The notes under the pieces are model-generated. The model was not told where the DNA came from. It saw nothing but the letters and a program-made list of their open reading frames with translations, and did not search any database. From Parasponia andersonii (Eukaryota; Streptophyta; Magnoliopsida; Rosales; Cannabaceae), in the NCBI GenBank assembly GCA_002914805.1, contig JXTB01000020.1:452448-516447 (forward strand): DNA of 64,000 bases, given 5' to 3'. Positions 49,042 through 59,894 of this stretch are shown here, in pieces. A program made the translations under genes and the position numbers. Positions within the stretch are counted from its first letter, which is position 1, and every line of letters begins with the position of its first letter.

Positions 49042-50074
49042 CACTACTAAAAAAGTAATATTCCACGTTACTTATACCACGTTGTTTGTACCAAAAAATT
49101 ACGTGGTATTAAGAGCATGTCACGTCATATTGAAGTTATGTGACATTAAAGTATATCACGTCACTTTTAAATTATGTAACGTGGTAGTATTAGAAACCAC
49201 GTCGTATTTGGGGTAAGCGACATGGTATATTATCACATCACTTTCTAAAAAAACAACGTGGTAAGGAGCTTCTACTAGCCACTTTATTGATCTGCACCCA
49301 CAAAAAATACTCCATTATGACCGTCTATACTCCATCCCCCAATCCCAATTAAAATAAACTCAAAATTTTCAATATATTCTCATTCAAACTCAATCTATTT
49401 CGAATTTCAGGTACCTCTCTCTCTTATTTTAGTTTCTTTCTTTTTTAGGTCTTTGAAAATTTACATAATAGTCTTTTTTGATCTTTTAGGTGTAGATTCT
49501 TGAGGTTTTCGACCATCAATGATAATGCTAGGGTACAAAAATAGAGGCAAGGGCAGAGTAAAGCGACACTATAAGGATTTGGATAATGGATCACGAAGGC
49601 AGTGATTCGACATTTAGCTTGTAAAGTTTATGCGAAGCATACATAGAGGTGCTTAAGATTTTTTAGAATGCTGTAACGTAACACCGGAGATTTTTTAGAG
49701 CACTATTTAACATTGGCCGAGCATGTAGGGAGGAGGACGACACTTACTACGTCGCTTCCTAGGAAAGCGACGTGGTATATGCTACATACCACGTCGCTTT
49801 TATACAAACAATGTAATATCTCCCCAAAAGCAACTTAGTAGGTCAGATATTTTAGCCTACTACATCATTTTCTATACAAGCAACGTGATAAGCCAGTATA
49901 CCATGTTGTTTTTTATACAAATAATGTGATTGGCCAGTATACTAAGTCGCTTTTAAAGCGACGTAGTATGAGTAGAGCTATGACTTCACCTGTTTCTACG
50001 TTGCTTATGCAGTGATGCTATTTTTCTACTACATCATCCTATAAGTGATGTGAAAAATGTTTTCTATAGTAGTG
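49042..50074 (+). mobile_element. Non-autonomous CACTA element F
   Basis: 1033 bp with CACTACTA at the left end and TAGTAGTG at the right, flanked by a 3-bp duplication ATT (49039-49041 and 50075-50077). Both ends are filled with CCACGTCGCTT / AAGCGACGTGGTA-type repeats. The first and last 100 bp align by eye with those of element E in the same orientation. The interior (49300-49700) has no transposase; a short basic open stretch near 49530-49610 (GYKNRGKGRVKRHYKDL) is all that could be translated. It could be mobilised only by a transposase supplied in trans. Confidence 0.85.
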
Positions 50075-50319
50075 ATTTTTAGTAAGTAATAGTTAGTCGT
50101 GATCCTAAATTAGTTGATTAGTATTATATTAAATGACACTTCGTAGTTCTTTTTCTTTATTAATGGTAATATTGTAGATCTTTTGATGCTTTTTCTCTAC
50201 GTTTTGTACCATTCAGAATTAATATATATAAATATATATATACATATATATAATAATCGTAATCTTATTTTAGTTACAAAAGAGCCATTCATAATGAAAA
50301 AAGTTATACTTTAGTTGCA

Positions 50320-51320
50320 CTCATCTGACGGAATTAATGACTAAATGAAGATCACGTGTTAGTGCATGTGCCATTCCTTGGATTTCTAATTAATACATCC
50401 TTCTTAGCATAATAGGAAGAGATTCGAAAAATAAAAGATATCTTTAAATATGAAGTTATCGCACCGAAGCGATATATCCACCCAAGATGAAACCCTGTGC
50501 TGCTTCATAATGAAGTCTTTATTTTCGTGATTCAAACCCTAATAATAAGTTAAAAAAATTACACAAACCTCAATTTTCTTGTTTTTATAATAAAATCGAG
50601 GATGAGTCATATTCCATCTTATAACTTACTCAAAGGGTTGAACTAGTTTGTTCCATTCCAAGTCAATACATGGTATAGTATTTATATGATTATAAAAGAT
50701 CCGATCTCAACTAGGAGTTTTGAGAGAGAAAAAGACAAATACTAAATACCAAAACTACGAGTACCACAAGAGTAGTTATTGTTATTATTGTTATTAATGA
50801 TTATACAGTAACGTATAACCGTAGAAAACGAGGCGTTGCCGCGTCTTTATATTACTTAAACTGCAGTTACGTCAATTTTCGATACAAATGTTTTGCCTTT
50901 GAATTGAAAAATGGTCACAAACACACAGCAAATAAAGTAGTTCTTTCCCTTCACCAGCTCGACCTCACCGTTTCCACGTTTATAAACTTTTGCACCACTT
51001 CGAGCCCTGCAAATCGCTTCTAACCTGCCCGTATTAGTTTTACCTCCGAATTAACAAATAATTTTTCAGGGCGTCGATACTAGTTAATAATTGCATTTTG
51101 AATGAAAAAATGAATAATTTTCTTATAATGTTAGTAAAATAAGATATAAATTTCTTAAATAGCACAGACATTTGTTCAAGCAAAATAATTCTAGCAGAAA
51201 CTTAATTTTAAGAAAAAAAATTGCAGCGTATTGAATCGGAGTGCCGTATATCTTTTTTCTAAAATAGGCAACCAGTTTTAACTTCATTCATTGAATATAA
51301 ACGGGCCGTAAAACAGGAGT
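50320..51320 (-). repeat. Diverged duplicate of plantacyanin 3' region
   Basis: Collinear with about 26100-27095: 3' flank (GCATGTGCC..TCCTTGGATTT near 50365, CACCCAAGATG near 50481), exon 2 and the adjacent intron part (GGAGTGCCGT near 51238). Same orientation as the source, about 24 kb away. A second, weaker copy of the intron end (GGAACGCCGTACG..ATAAGCAACC, 51400-51450) suggests a local tandem repeat. Exon 1 and the promoter are not found. Confidence 0.7.
50856..51060 (-). pseudogene. Plantacyanin exon 2 pseudogene
   Basis: On the minus strand it reads ARSGAKVYKRGNGEVELVKG, then KNYFICCVFV and finally KIDVTAV followed by the same TAA stop as the gene at 26665. The copper Cys is kept, but the equivalents of His115 and Met121 are replaced. 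The first His segment (HNVV) is deleted and the splice acceptor AG has become GG. With no exon 1 nearby it cannot encode a cupredoxin. Confidence 0.75.
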
Positions 51321-51329
51321 GATAATGGA

Positions 51330-51930
51330 AGCATATGAAATTTTCCATAAGAGATAAAATCAAATATACGTCAAGGAATTGGTCATTCATATGCTACTTG
51401 GAACGCCGTACGACATATTTACATTGTCGACGGGGTTTTCTCTACGATAAGCAACCGATCACTAAACTGAGGTTCGACACCAAATAATAATAGACTGACA
51501 AAAATATTAACATGGTTCAGTCTTTTTAATCCATGATTATTTCATTTTATTATAGATATCTCAAGATGCGAGAATATCGGTATGAGAATTCTAACAATAT
51601 TTTTGTAAATTGAATAATACAGCCTAGCACTCTTCAGATAGATGAAGGTGATTGATAAGCTTTTTTAGTTATGCTACAATTGACACTTTGGCAGACGCAA
51701 AAGATTGTCTAAAAAACCGACATATGCTAGAATATTTCGGGTGCACTCTCACCTCTGCAAGGAGGTGTTGTGTCTTTAATTTGGAGGCACATTTCAAAAT
51801 ACGTCCACAAAAGTTTTATTTGTTCATGTCGTCTTTTTTCATCTTTTTTCAGTATGAAAGAGGTCAGGTTGTAACTCACGCAGAACGTCAGTGACAAAGA
51901 TTTTACTTATTAAAAGAATTAATTAGACAA
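51330..51930. other. Unassigned stretch
   Basis: Contains one 80-residue plus-strand frame (51652-51894) with no motif I recognise. Nothing else is supported. Confidence 0.35.
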
Positions 51931-51931
51931 A

Positions 51932-52320
51932 CTATCATGATCCAAACCTAAATCCGAGCCAGTGATAGAAAAAGAATTTTACAAATAGAAATTTAAAATT
52001 TATTTTAAAAAAATATAGATAGTTCAATTTTTCAGAAAAACAATAACTAGTTTCAAAACGACATCTTTTGTAAATAATTTTGAAAATAATTCAAAATATA
52101 AACTCTCACAGCTTTGTGAACACTAGATATACATTGATAATATGACTTATCAAAGTATCATCACTACTGTCACTAACTAGGCATAATAATTCTAAAGACC
52201 AAGTCCATAGTAGGGACCCTAAAGTGCTATTACAATACAAGAATATACTCCTACAAAATACCTCCTTTGACGACGGTTGATCTAATGGTAGAGATGACAC
52301 TACCAAAATCGTCATCTATG
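51932..52320 (-). repeat. LTR end fragment related to elements A-D
   Basis: On the minus strand this ends near TTTGGATCATGATAG, like the LTR terminus of A. It shares with LTR D an ACTCTCACAGCTTTG-type block (52101-52115 versus 21331-21344) and similar AT text between. No primer site follows, so it is a fragment. Confidence 0.4.
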
Positions 52321-52369
52321 TTCATGTCATATTTTCTTCAATGCAAAACACATTAGGTTATAACTATCG

Positions 52370-52590
52370 CATAGAACGAAATTTGGAGAGAAAAAAGGCG
52401 TTTTCAAAGTTCTAGATTATAGTTTTTAGTGGAAACCGTCGTTTATAGCAAATACATTAGCAACTATAGGTCACAATTTTCAAATAAAAACCGTTGTCTA
52501 TAGTTAAATGGTCAACAATTATAGATCATGGTTTTCAGAAAAACTATGATCTAAAGGATGGTTTTGTGAAAAAAATATTTCGCTATTATT
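52370..52590. repeat. Subterminal-repeat cluster, probably CACTA type
   Basis: Repeated and inverted copies of AAACCGTCGTTTATAG / CTATAGATCATGGTTTTC, for example 52433-52447, 52475-52515 and 52521-52556. Such arrays flank CACTA termini. No definite terminus was found. Confidence 0.35.
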
Positions 52591-53332
52591 TCCATTTTTT
52601 TCATGAGTTGCCAACATCCGTGATTCACTTAAAATGGCAATAAACCCTATAATATCTTTCAAAACACATTCATAATATAATTTCCAATTCAAACCATCAA
52701 AAAATTTGAATTTATAGGTAATAATTAACTACTTAATCATAAAAAATTAAAAATATAGAAATCAAACTAATTTGTTGTAAGACCTTGATAACAATGGGCT
52801 ACCTACGTACCCATTAAAGGGATCAAGTCATGTCGTAGTTTATTTATATTTTTTTTTTTTAGAAGAGAGTATATTGTAATTAAAAGTTCCAATATAAAAT
52901 CAAAAAATATCTAGAATGTAAGGATTAATTTACGAAATGCTATCTTCAACACCACTTCAACATTGTGAGAACGACAAAGAAAGAGATTACACTGTTGTAT
53001 GGCGGGAAGCATGAAAATTAAACCCTAAGCCTGATCATGGCTGGTTATTAAAAAGTGCACAAGTAATAAATAAAAAATGCTCGCTGCAATGTTATCGATT
53101 GAATCTTGTATCGAATCATCTAGCCTTGTAAATCATACAGTTTGGAAAGTTGCTTCTATGATGTACATATCATTCATAAGTTAAACAAATCGTGGCCGGA
53201 CTAAATAAGTTATGAAGTATAATAATCTCCAACGACTGAGATAAGGAGTCGAATATGAAAATGGCATGAATAGGCTGAAGAGAGACCGAAAGTATAAGTT
53301 TAAAGATAATCTTACCGCTCCCAATCCTGGCA

Positions 53333-53560
53333 TTGGAGATTGCCTGATCAGATGTTGAGTAAGAAGTTGACACATCAATTTCCGCCTCTGCTGCAATTCT
53401 TATTGCTATGATTGTTGCTGACTTTAATTCTGAGGAGATAGTGTATTCATCATGCCTGTGCTAGACCTGGTGAATTGACATATGACAGAGGAGATTTGTT
53501 GTGTTGTCAAAATAAGTACCATTAACTACTCCAAGTGATACAGCTGATCTTCCAAGTAGC
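53333..53560 (-). pseudogene. Exon-like segment of unknown gene
   Basis: The minus strand reads ELKSATIIAIRIAAEAEIDV then STSYSTSDQAISNARIGSG, followed by a GTAAGA splice donor near 53321. Upstream, LGRSAVSLGVVNG is in a similar composition. Base composition and the donor look genic rather than transposon-like, but one stop interrupts the upstream part and I do not recognise the family. It lies just left of the Mutator-like element and may be an exon of a host gene or a transposon-captured piece. Confidence 0.3.
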
Positions 53561-53883
53561 ACTACAAGAGTTTTGAAATTACATGTTCAGAAAAGATGAT
53601 TTTATCAGTTAATTTCAACGCAGATTGAGATGCTTAAATAAAACAATCTATTGATTCCCATAGATTATACAATAAGAACACAACAAGAAGACCTTCAATA
53701 CCAACATCAAGAATTTGAGAGACTACGAAGACTAATAGGTTTACAAGGTAGTCACGAGAAGTAATGAAAAAACATGAAATCACAAGTGAATGTTTACCAC
53801 ATAGAGTTAGTAAATTGGTCTTTTGGATCTCTCCTAGCACATAACTATTCAATATAATCAAATAAACTTCTTTAATTAATATA

Positions 53884-54150
53884 GGGTTTTTGGCATGATT
53901 GGCTCCTGAATTTTTAGTGATTGGCAATTTCGTTCTTGAGAAAATAAATTTGGCAATTAAATCCTTATATTAAGGAAAACATTGCAATTAATCCCAAATC
54001 TATAACAGGCATCGAATTTCTCACAGAGCTGGTCAGGTGATGGGCATACGCCTCATTTGATGAGGGCATTTCTGGCATAATAAAGGAACATAGAAAGAAA
54101 TAAGTAAAGTTTGATAGAAAATGAGTATCTAAGAAAATGGGGCTTAGGAT
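53884..54150 (+). repeat. Left terminal inverted repeat of the MULE
   Basis: Pairs with 59625-59894. The matches include TGGCAATTAAATCCTTATA, GGGCATACGCC and TGATGAGGGCATTT. Confidence 0.8.
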
Positions 54151-54177
54151 TCATCAAAATTAGTGAAATTGGACAAA

Positions 54178-54850
54178 ATGGAGCATGATAAACCAATGAT
54201 GTGTTATTGTGGGAAGGCAAGCGTAAGAAGAACATCATGGACGGATGAGAATCCAGGTCGGCGCTTTAATGGTTATGAAGAATACCGGGTAAATATTGTT
54301 TTTGTCAGTTTTTTTTTTCATTCTTGTTTTGAAGGAAAATCAGATTAATGTGGTCAAATGTTAGTTTTTTTTTTTTTAATTTTTGGAGAACATTTGTTGT
54401 ATTTTGTTGGGATTACTAAGTACCTATTGTGGAAAATTTCTCTATAAAATTAGTCAATGGATTTATTTTTCTCTCTTACAGTCATCTCATGCAAAAGAAC
54501 TAATTAAGCAATTGTTTTGTATTTTGTTTCAGCATTATATTGTGCACATTCGCTAAACTAATCAAGGTCAATATATACGGGGTTAAAGACTAAGTGAATG
54601 CAATTATATATTTTTAGTTGAATATTTCAGGTTTATTTTCTAACTGAGTTTATAAGTTAGTTTTGGTAAATTTATTTCAATGGGTCTCATTGTTAATTTA
54701 TTGTTAGAGATTAACTGCAACATTTGATGTAATATCTTATAATTTTTCATTCTTATTTTTATTATATTGTTGTAGCGTAATAGAGCTATTGGATGTGGTT
54801 ATTTTGTGTGACATGATCCACCAATGTGTGAATATTCACGGGTGTTATGA
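54178..54850 (+). pseudogene. GRF zinc-finger gene relic inside the MULE
   Basis: Exon 1 (54178-54288, 37 codons) reads MMCYCGKASVRRTSWTDENP followed by GRRFNGYEEYR and ends at a donor CGG|GTAAAT. Exon 2 begins after TTGTAG at 54776 and reads RNRAIGCGYFV, stop, HDPPMCEYSRVL. Together these form a GRF-type zinc finger, whose usual pattern is CxCG...RTSWT..NPGRRF..C..Y...CGYFxWxDPPMC. Two disabling changes are present: the third zinc Cys is Tyr (FNGY for FxGC), and the Trp of FxWxD is a TGA stop. GRF domains bind nucleic acid in known proteins. The gene starts just inside the left TIR, which probably served as its promoter. Confidence 0.72.
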
Positions 54851-55786
54851 GGACACAATTGAGAGGCAAAGCTCAAGAGAAAGGGTGTTATAGACTTTTA
54901 TAATTTTTTAGTGTTGCTCATGGTAGGAATCGGACTACAATGTGGGAAGAAGTGAGAAATTAGACTTGTATATGGGAAAGAATTGATTTTGCACAAATGA
55001 TCAATCTGGTGGTTACAATTTTTACTTATTTGTGATTCTATATAGTATATTTTAGTTTAAGCATTTAGAATTCACTATTGTTGGTGAAGTATGTAATAGA
55101 GAAAGATGTTTTCCATACCGTTGGTTTCTAATAGGTTAGTTTTGGGTAGATATGTAGTAAGAGAAGATGTTTTTGTACTTCAAGATCTAATGGAAAAGGA
55201 AAATTGGAAGCTAGTAATTTTGTACACTATCTAATGTGCAATGAAAATGGTGTTTTAGAATTAAGGGTATTGCGACATAATCGCTTCATCTTAAAGAGTA
55301 CTAAAAATAATTCGTGGATATAACTAATCATCGATAACCGTAAATTATATCCACTATCAATTGCTTTTCAAATTATTATGAAAATATTCATAAATAAAAG
55401 ACTATTCAAAAATTAATCATAAATAGTTCTATTAATATTAAAACAGGAAGTACATCAATTTGTCAATATAGTCCTTTTCTATGGACATCAATTTGTTTAC
55501 AAAAGAATTTTTCTACTCCACCTATTTATAAAATAAATCTATCCAACATTGTTCAATCATAATTTTGCAGTCATTGTTTTACAAAATATATCACTTCACA
55601 ATTTTTAGTCTTGTACCTAATTACCATATGCAATGCCTAAGCATTACTTTACAAAATATACCTACCCTCTTTTAGTTAATTTCTTAGCAGACCATCAATC
55701 ATTATTTAGACTTTACAAAAATTTACCATTTCTAATAAACTTTAAAAAACAAAAGGCCTGATCTTCACAATTATGGCCCTGCATAT

Positions 55787-58780
55787 CTAATAGATGGCCT
55801 TTTCCTCCCTTTTCCTATTTTTAGTTGCTTTGGTGGTTATAGGAATAGGTTTGGAAGCTATATTGTCAATAGTCTTTACTTCTTGATTCTTTCGCACCTA
55901 CATTGTAATGAATTTAATAAAAGTGAAGAATTAAACATATAAAGTAATACTATACTATATAAAGGAATTAACCTGTAATTTGTCAACTTTTTTAGTGTTT
56001 TGCTCATTGTCCTTTGTAGTAGGATTCTTTATGGCCTTTTAAGTTGGCTTCTTTGCTGCCTCTATGATTGGCTTCTTTGTGGCATTCTCTGTTGGAGTGA
56101 CTTGAACTTGGGTTGTAGTGGTTGGTGGCTGCAAGCCTTGTTTAGGGCAGCCCCTCTTGTTAAGGTCTTCTAGATGACATATGCTACACTTTTTAATCTC
56201 TTTGGTCCTCCGAAGCTTAACTGTTTTAGTACCAGGGACTTCTAATTCATCAGGCTCTATCCTCCTTAATTTTTTGGTCTACCAGATTGTCGCCTAAACT
56301 CTAGAGCTATAGAAGGAACATAACCTGTTTTCCTCCATGCCTCAAGACAATTCAAAGGATTAACAACATAGGAATAAACTTTTAAATAAGTTTCCTTGTT
56401 GTAGCATTCATGAAGAAAGAGGGTTGGATTAATGTCCCTGTCTTCCATGCAAGATATAGCATGAGGACATAGGATCCCAGTGAGGTCCCACCTGCGGCAA
56501 CTACATGTTTACAATTTTAGATCAACACAAAACCTATTACCATTAAAACATCTTACTTCAAACTTGTCATCACCACAATAGTCTGAAATACAATGTATAG
56601 CTGTAATCTTGTTCTTTTCAAGGATCTTGAAAATCTTTGGTCCAATCTTATAGTGCCATTTAGATATACTTTCTTTTTTAGAAACGAATCTCATCATAAC
56701 ATACCTTCTAACAAATTCTAAGAGAGTAAGTATTGGCTTATCACGAGCTTTTAATATTGTTGCATTGAAAGACTCACAGGTTATTTAACAATGTCACAAT
56801 GTGGAGCAATTTCAAAATGTGACCTACTCCATGATTATGGGTCTTTATCAACCATCTACTTAAATGCAACTCCATCTTGAGTCTTTAACTTCTCCATTTC
56901 AGCCTCAAGCCTAGCACCAAAAGATTTTTCTTAAAAAAAAATGCAAACAAAAACTAATTAGTATGGTTAACTAACTGTACTTGTAAATTTAAAAAATAAG
57001 TAAAAAATATGAGAGGAATTATACCTATGAACCGTAGTTGCTCTTGCTGCATTCCACAAGGTTTGCTTAAGAGTAAGACCTTTAAAATCTTTCTTGAAGT
57101 TATTCTATAAGTGCCTCACACAAAACCTATGAGTTGAGCCCTCAAATCCATCTTTTATTGCTTTAATCAATCCTTTTTGCTTTTCAGATAACCAATACAC
57201 CTTATGGTTGTTTCCAATTTGGAGATCATTCTTGAGAAAACCTAAGAACCAACTCCAAGAATTCTTGTTGTCAGATTCTACAACTGCATATGCAATCGGG
57301 AACATACAATTATTCCCATCAATTCCCATTGTAGACAATAGTTGACCTTCATAATGCCCTTTGATGTGGTAGCCATCTAGACCGATTAATGTTTCCTTTC
57401 TTACAAGCTGCCAAACAAACATATAATCTTTCAAAAATAGGTTTATCTATCTCTAAGTTGCACTTCATAAAGACAATACTGTCAAGGTTGGAGGTCTTCA
57501 ATTCTTCATAATAATCCCACAACATTGAGTATTGTTGGTCTTCTGATCCTTTGATATCCTTCATGGCCAGACCCCTAGCTCTGTAGTACTTCCAAATTGA
57601 AATATTTCCTATAGTTTCATCTCTAACTTCCTCTGAAAAACTAGCCTTTCACCATTTCAGGTTAGCCCTCTATTTCTTTTCAAATTTTTTAACAAGCCAC
57701 TTGTATGTAACATACTTGTTTTTATACACCCTGCCACAAGTACGTGTTATTGAATGTTTTAATCTTAAAAGTTCATTTCTTATCAATTAGAGATGCAAAA
57801 ACCATCCAACTGTGGCCATCCTTACAAACTGCTCTAACCCCCTTTTTCTCATTTTTTTGAATTTTATCCCTCTATGTGCTTTGATACATTACACCTTCGT
57901 GGTACCCTAAAAGAATCAACAGACGAAAATGACGAAAATAGCATACTAATCTTGAACACATGATTAGCCATGTTACAATCAGGGTTGAATTCAAAATTAC
58001 TCCCTCTTAAATCCTTCACCTTCTGAAGCACAATCGCTAATTAACTCATTAGATTCTATGTCACTATCAGAGTCCGTAAAAATCTCAGGTGGAGGCAATG
58101 AACTGCTTGCTGCACTAGTTGTCGGAGCCTTTTCTTTTAATGTAGTACCTTATCATCGAATTGCTCATAACCTGCATCAGTTAAATCATCTTCCATAACT
58201 TCAGTTTCTACTCCAAGTTCAACATTACTAAAACTTCTACCCTCCTGCTCAATTGGGACATCATGAAAGCCCATTTCGATTTCAAACTCAGACATAAAAA
58301 CTTTAGTTGGTTCATCTTTCGACCCTAAACCTTTAAAAGTGAACTCATAATCATCAATATTAAAAGACAAATTCTCTTTCAACAAGTCCTGTCTCGATGA
58401 TATTATTACATTGGCTAAAATCTACTCTCGTAAAAGGAGTTGACACTACCATGTACAAAGTTGCAACCCGACTACCAGCTAATATTCTTGACATAGTCAA
58501 TACAGCCTTATCAAATGCAATACATTCAAACTCGGCCAAATTGCCAATATTATTAGGCCTGTAGTAGTATTCTTTCTCAACATCTTTTACATAACCTAAT
58601 TTGAGCATGAACCGATCCAATTCTAGCAAACTTATGTAATAAAGTGAGCACTAATCATAGTGACACACTTTGCCTCTCTCATAATACAAAGTGCTATTCC
58701 TTAGAAATATGCCTCCCCCATAGTAAATTCGCAATGTAAATGCTTCTCTTTCTCCCGGTTCTACATTACCGAAAAAAATA
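55787..58780 (-). pseudogene. MULE transposase (MURA-like) pseudogene
   Basis: On the minus strand, in order: an N-terminal domain (about 58780-58386) with IYYGGGIFLRNSTLYYERG and YYYRPNNI; an acidic linker (58385-58137); a decayed DNA-binding region with FEFNPDCN (58000-57570); the MULE transposase core (57434-57105) with LIGLDGYHIKG, AVVESDNKNSWSWFL and WLSEKQKGLIKAIKDGF; a SWIM zinc finger CSCRRWDLTGILCPHA (56505-56460); a basic C-terminal tail; and a last exon (55897-55787) after a GT...AG intron. The second core Asp (SDKQKGL in relatives) is Glu. Stops at several places, including just before the SWIM finger, make it non-functional. Confidence 0.8.
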
Positions 58781-58905
58781 AATCAACATAAAAGATGATA
58801 CCATTTAGATTTTACCAATAAACAGTTCAAAAAATAATAAAAAAAAGGAAGTAGATATCTATATATGTTATATCCACTGTGAGTAAAGTCAAAGTCATCT
58901 AGATT

Positions 58906-58951
<46 letters not shown>

Positions 58952-59336
58952 ATTCAGGCAAATAAATCATCACTACTGAATATAAATTACGAAAAGAGTA
59001 AAAGAGCAAAAGGTTCTCAAATTAAATTCATCAATATTCATACCACTTAAAAAATCAAATAAAAGTATTGTTACAAAAGATCTGTTTCTTCTTCTCCCAA
59101 TATAAAAACAAAATAAAATAAAAAGCATAAAGACATTGGAATCTTATTATTAGTAAAACTTTATCTTTACTTAGCTATAACATTCAAAAGAGCCAATACA
59201 TATCTTATTGCAAATAAAAAAAAAAGGATAATGATTAGTAGAAAATACAGGAAATTAGATAATTTCTATTCTATTTTACGAAATATGTTTACGTCAAGAT
59301 TATATTCCCGCATAAAGAAATATAATGGTTATTTTG

Positions 59337-59610
59337 TTAATAAATAAATATGGGAGAAAAAACAATTTTTTTTTTACTTTTATGCTCTTGAAAAATCATT
59401 TTACAGGTTTCTTTTTGTCTTTTTCTTTTTAGAGTAGTAGACTTGAGGATAATACTACAATCACTAACCAAAAGTCTAAGAAGAACGAAAATATATTCAT
59501 AAAAATTTACCATAAGTTGGTTTTCCTCCTCTAAGACGCAAAATTGTCGTCTTAGAGCAACCACGATCTGAGCCATCGAGTGTTGAAGCACTCTTCTTTT
59601 CTTTGGATGA
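59337..59610 (-). other. Short open frame near the right TIR of the MULE
   Basis: An 84-residue minus-strand frame at 59337-59591 starts close to the right TIR, where the transposase transcript would begin. It includes LRRQFCVLEEENQL and a K/R-rich tail. It could be a leader exon of the MULE gene; no family was recognised. Confidence 0.25.
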
Positions 59611-59624
59611 TTAACTTATGAGTC

Positions 59625-59894
59625 CTAACCCCCAAATTGAAATGAGATCATCTCCCACAATCTCTCAATTAGTAATCCACTTTGTTCTGTAACTTGGATT
59701 ACTGAAAATGCCCTCAGCAAACAAGGCACGTGCCTATCACATGGCTAATTCCGTTAGCAATTTAATGCCCGTCGCTGATTTGGGGCTAATTGTAACGTTT
59801 TTCATAGTATAAGGATTTGATTGCCAAATTTATTTTCTTAGGGACCAAAATGCCAATTTGAGAAAAACACAGGAGCCAATCGTGCAAAAAACCC
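59625..59894 (-). repeat. Right terminal inverted repeat of the MULE
   Basis: Inverted partner of 53884-54150; presumed promoter of the transposase gene. Confidence 0.8.

Larger units (their letters stand above)
53884..59894 (-). mobile_element. Mutator-like element (MULE) with long TIRs
   Basis: 6011 bp. Left end GGGTTTTTGGCATGATTGGC; the right end, read inward, is GGGTTTTTTGCACGATTGGC. The inverted repeats extend for roughly 260 bp with decreasing match (53884 to about 54150; about 59625 to 59894). Flanks ATTAATATA and ATGACTATA (53875-53883 and 59895-59903) agree at 7 of 9 positions, fitting the 9-bp duplication of Mutator elements. It carries a MURA-like transposase relic reading leftward and a GRF-domain gene relic reading rightward. 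An AT dinucleotide run is at 58909-58947. Confidence 0.85.

Noticed and set aside
54053-54238. 61-residue minus-strand frame
   Set aside because: Opposite strand of the MULE TIR and the GRF exon; the GRF reading has motif support and this one has none.
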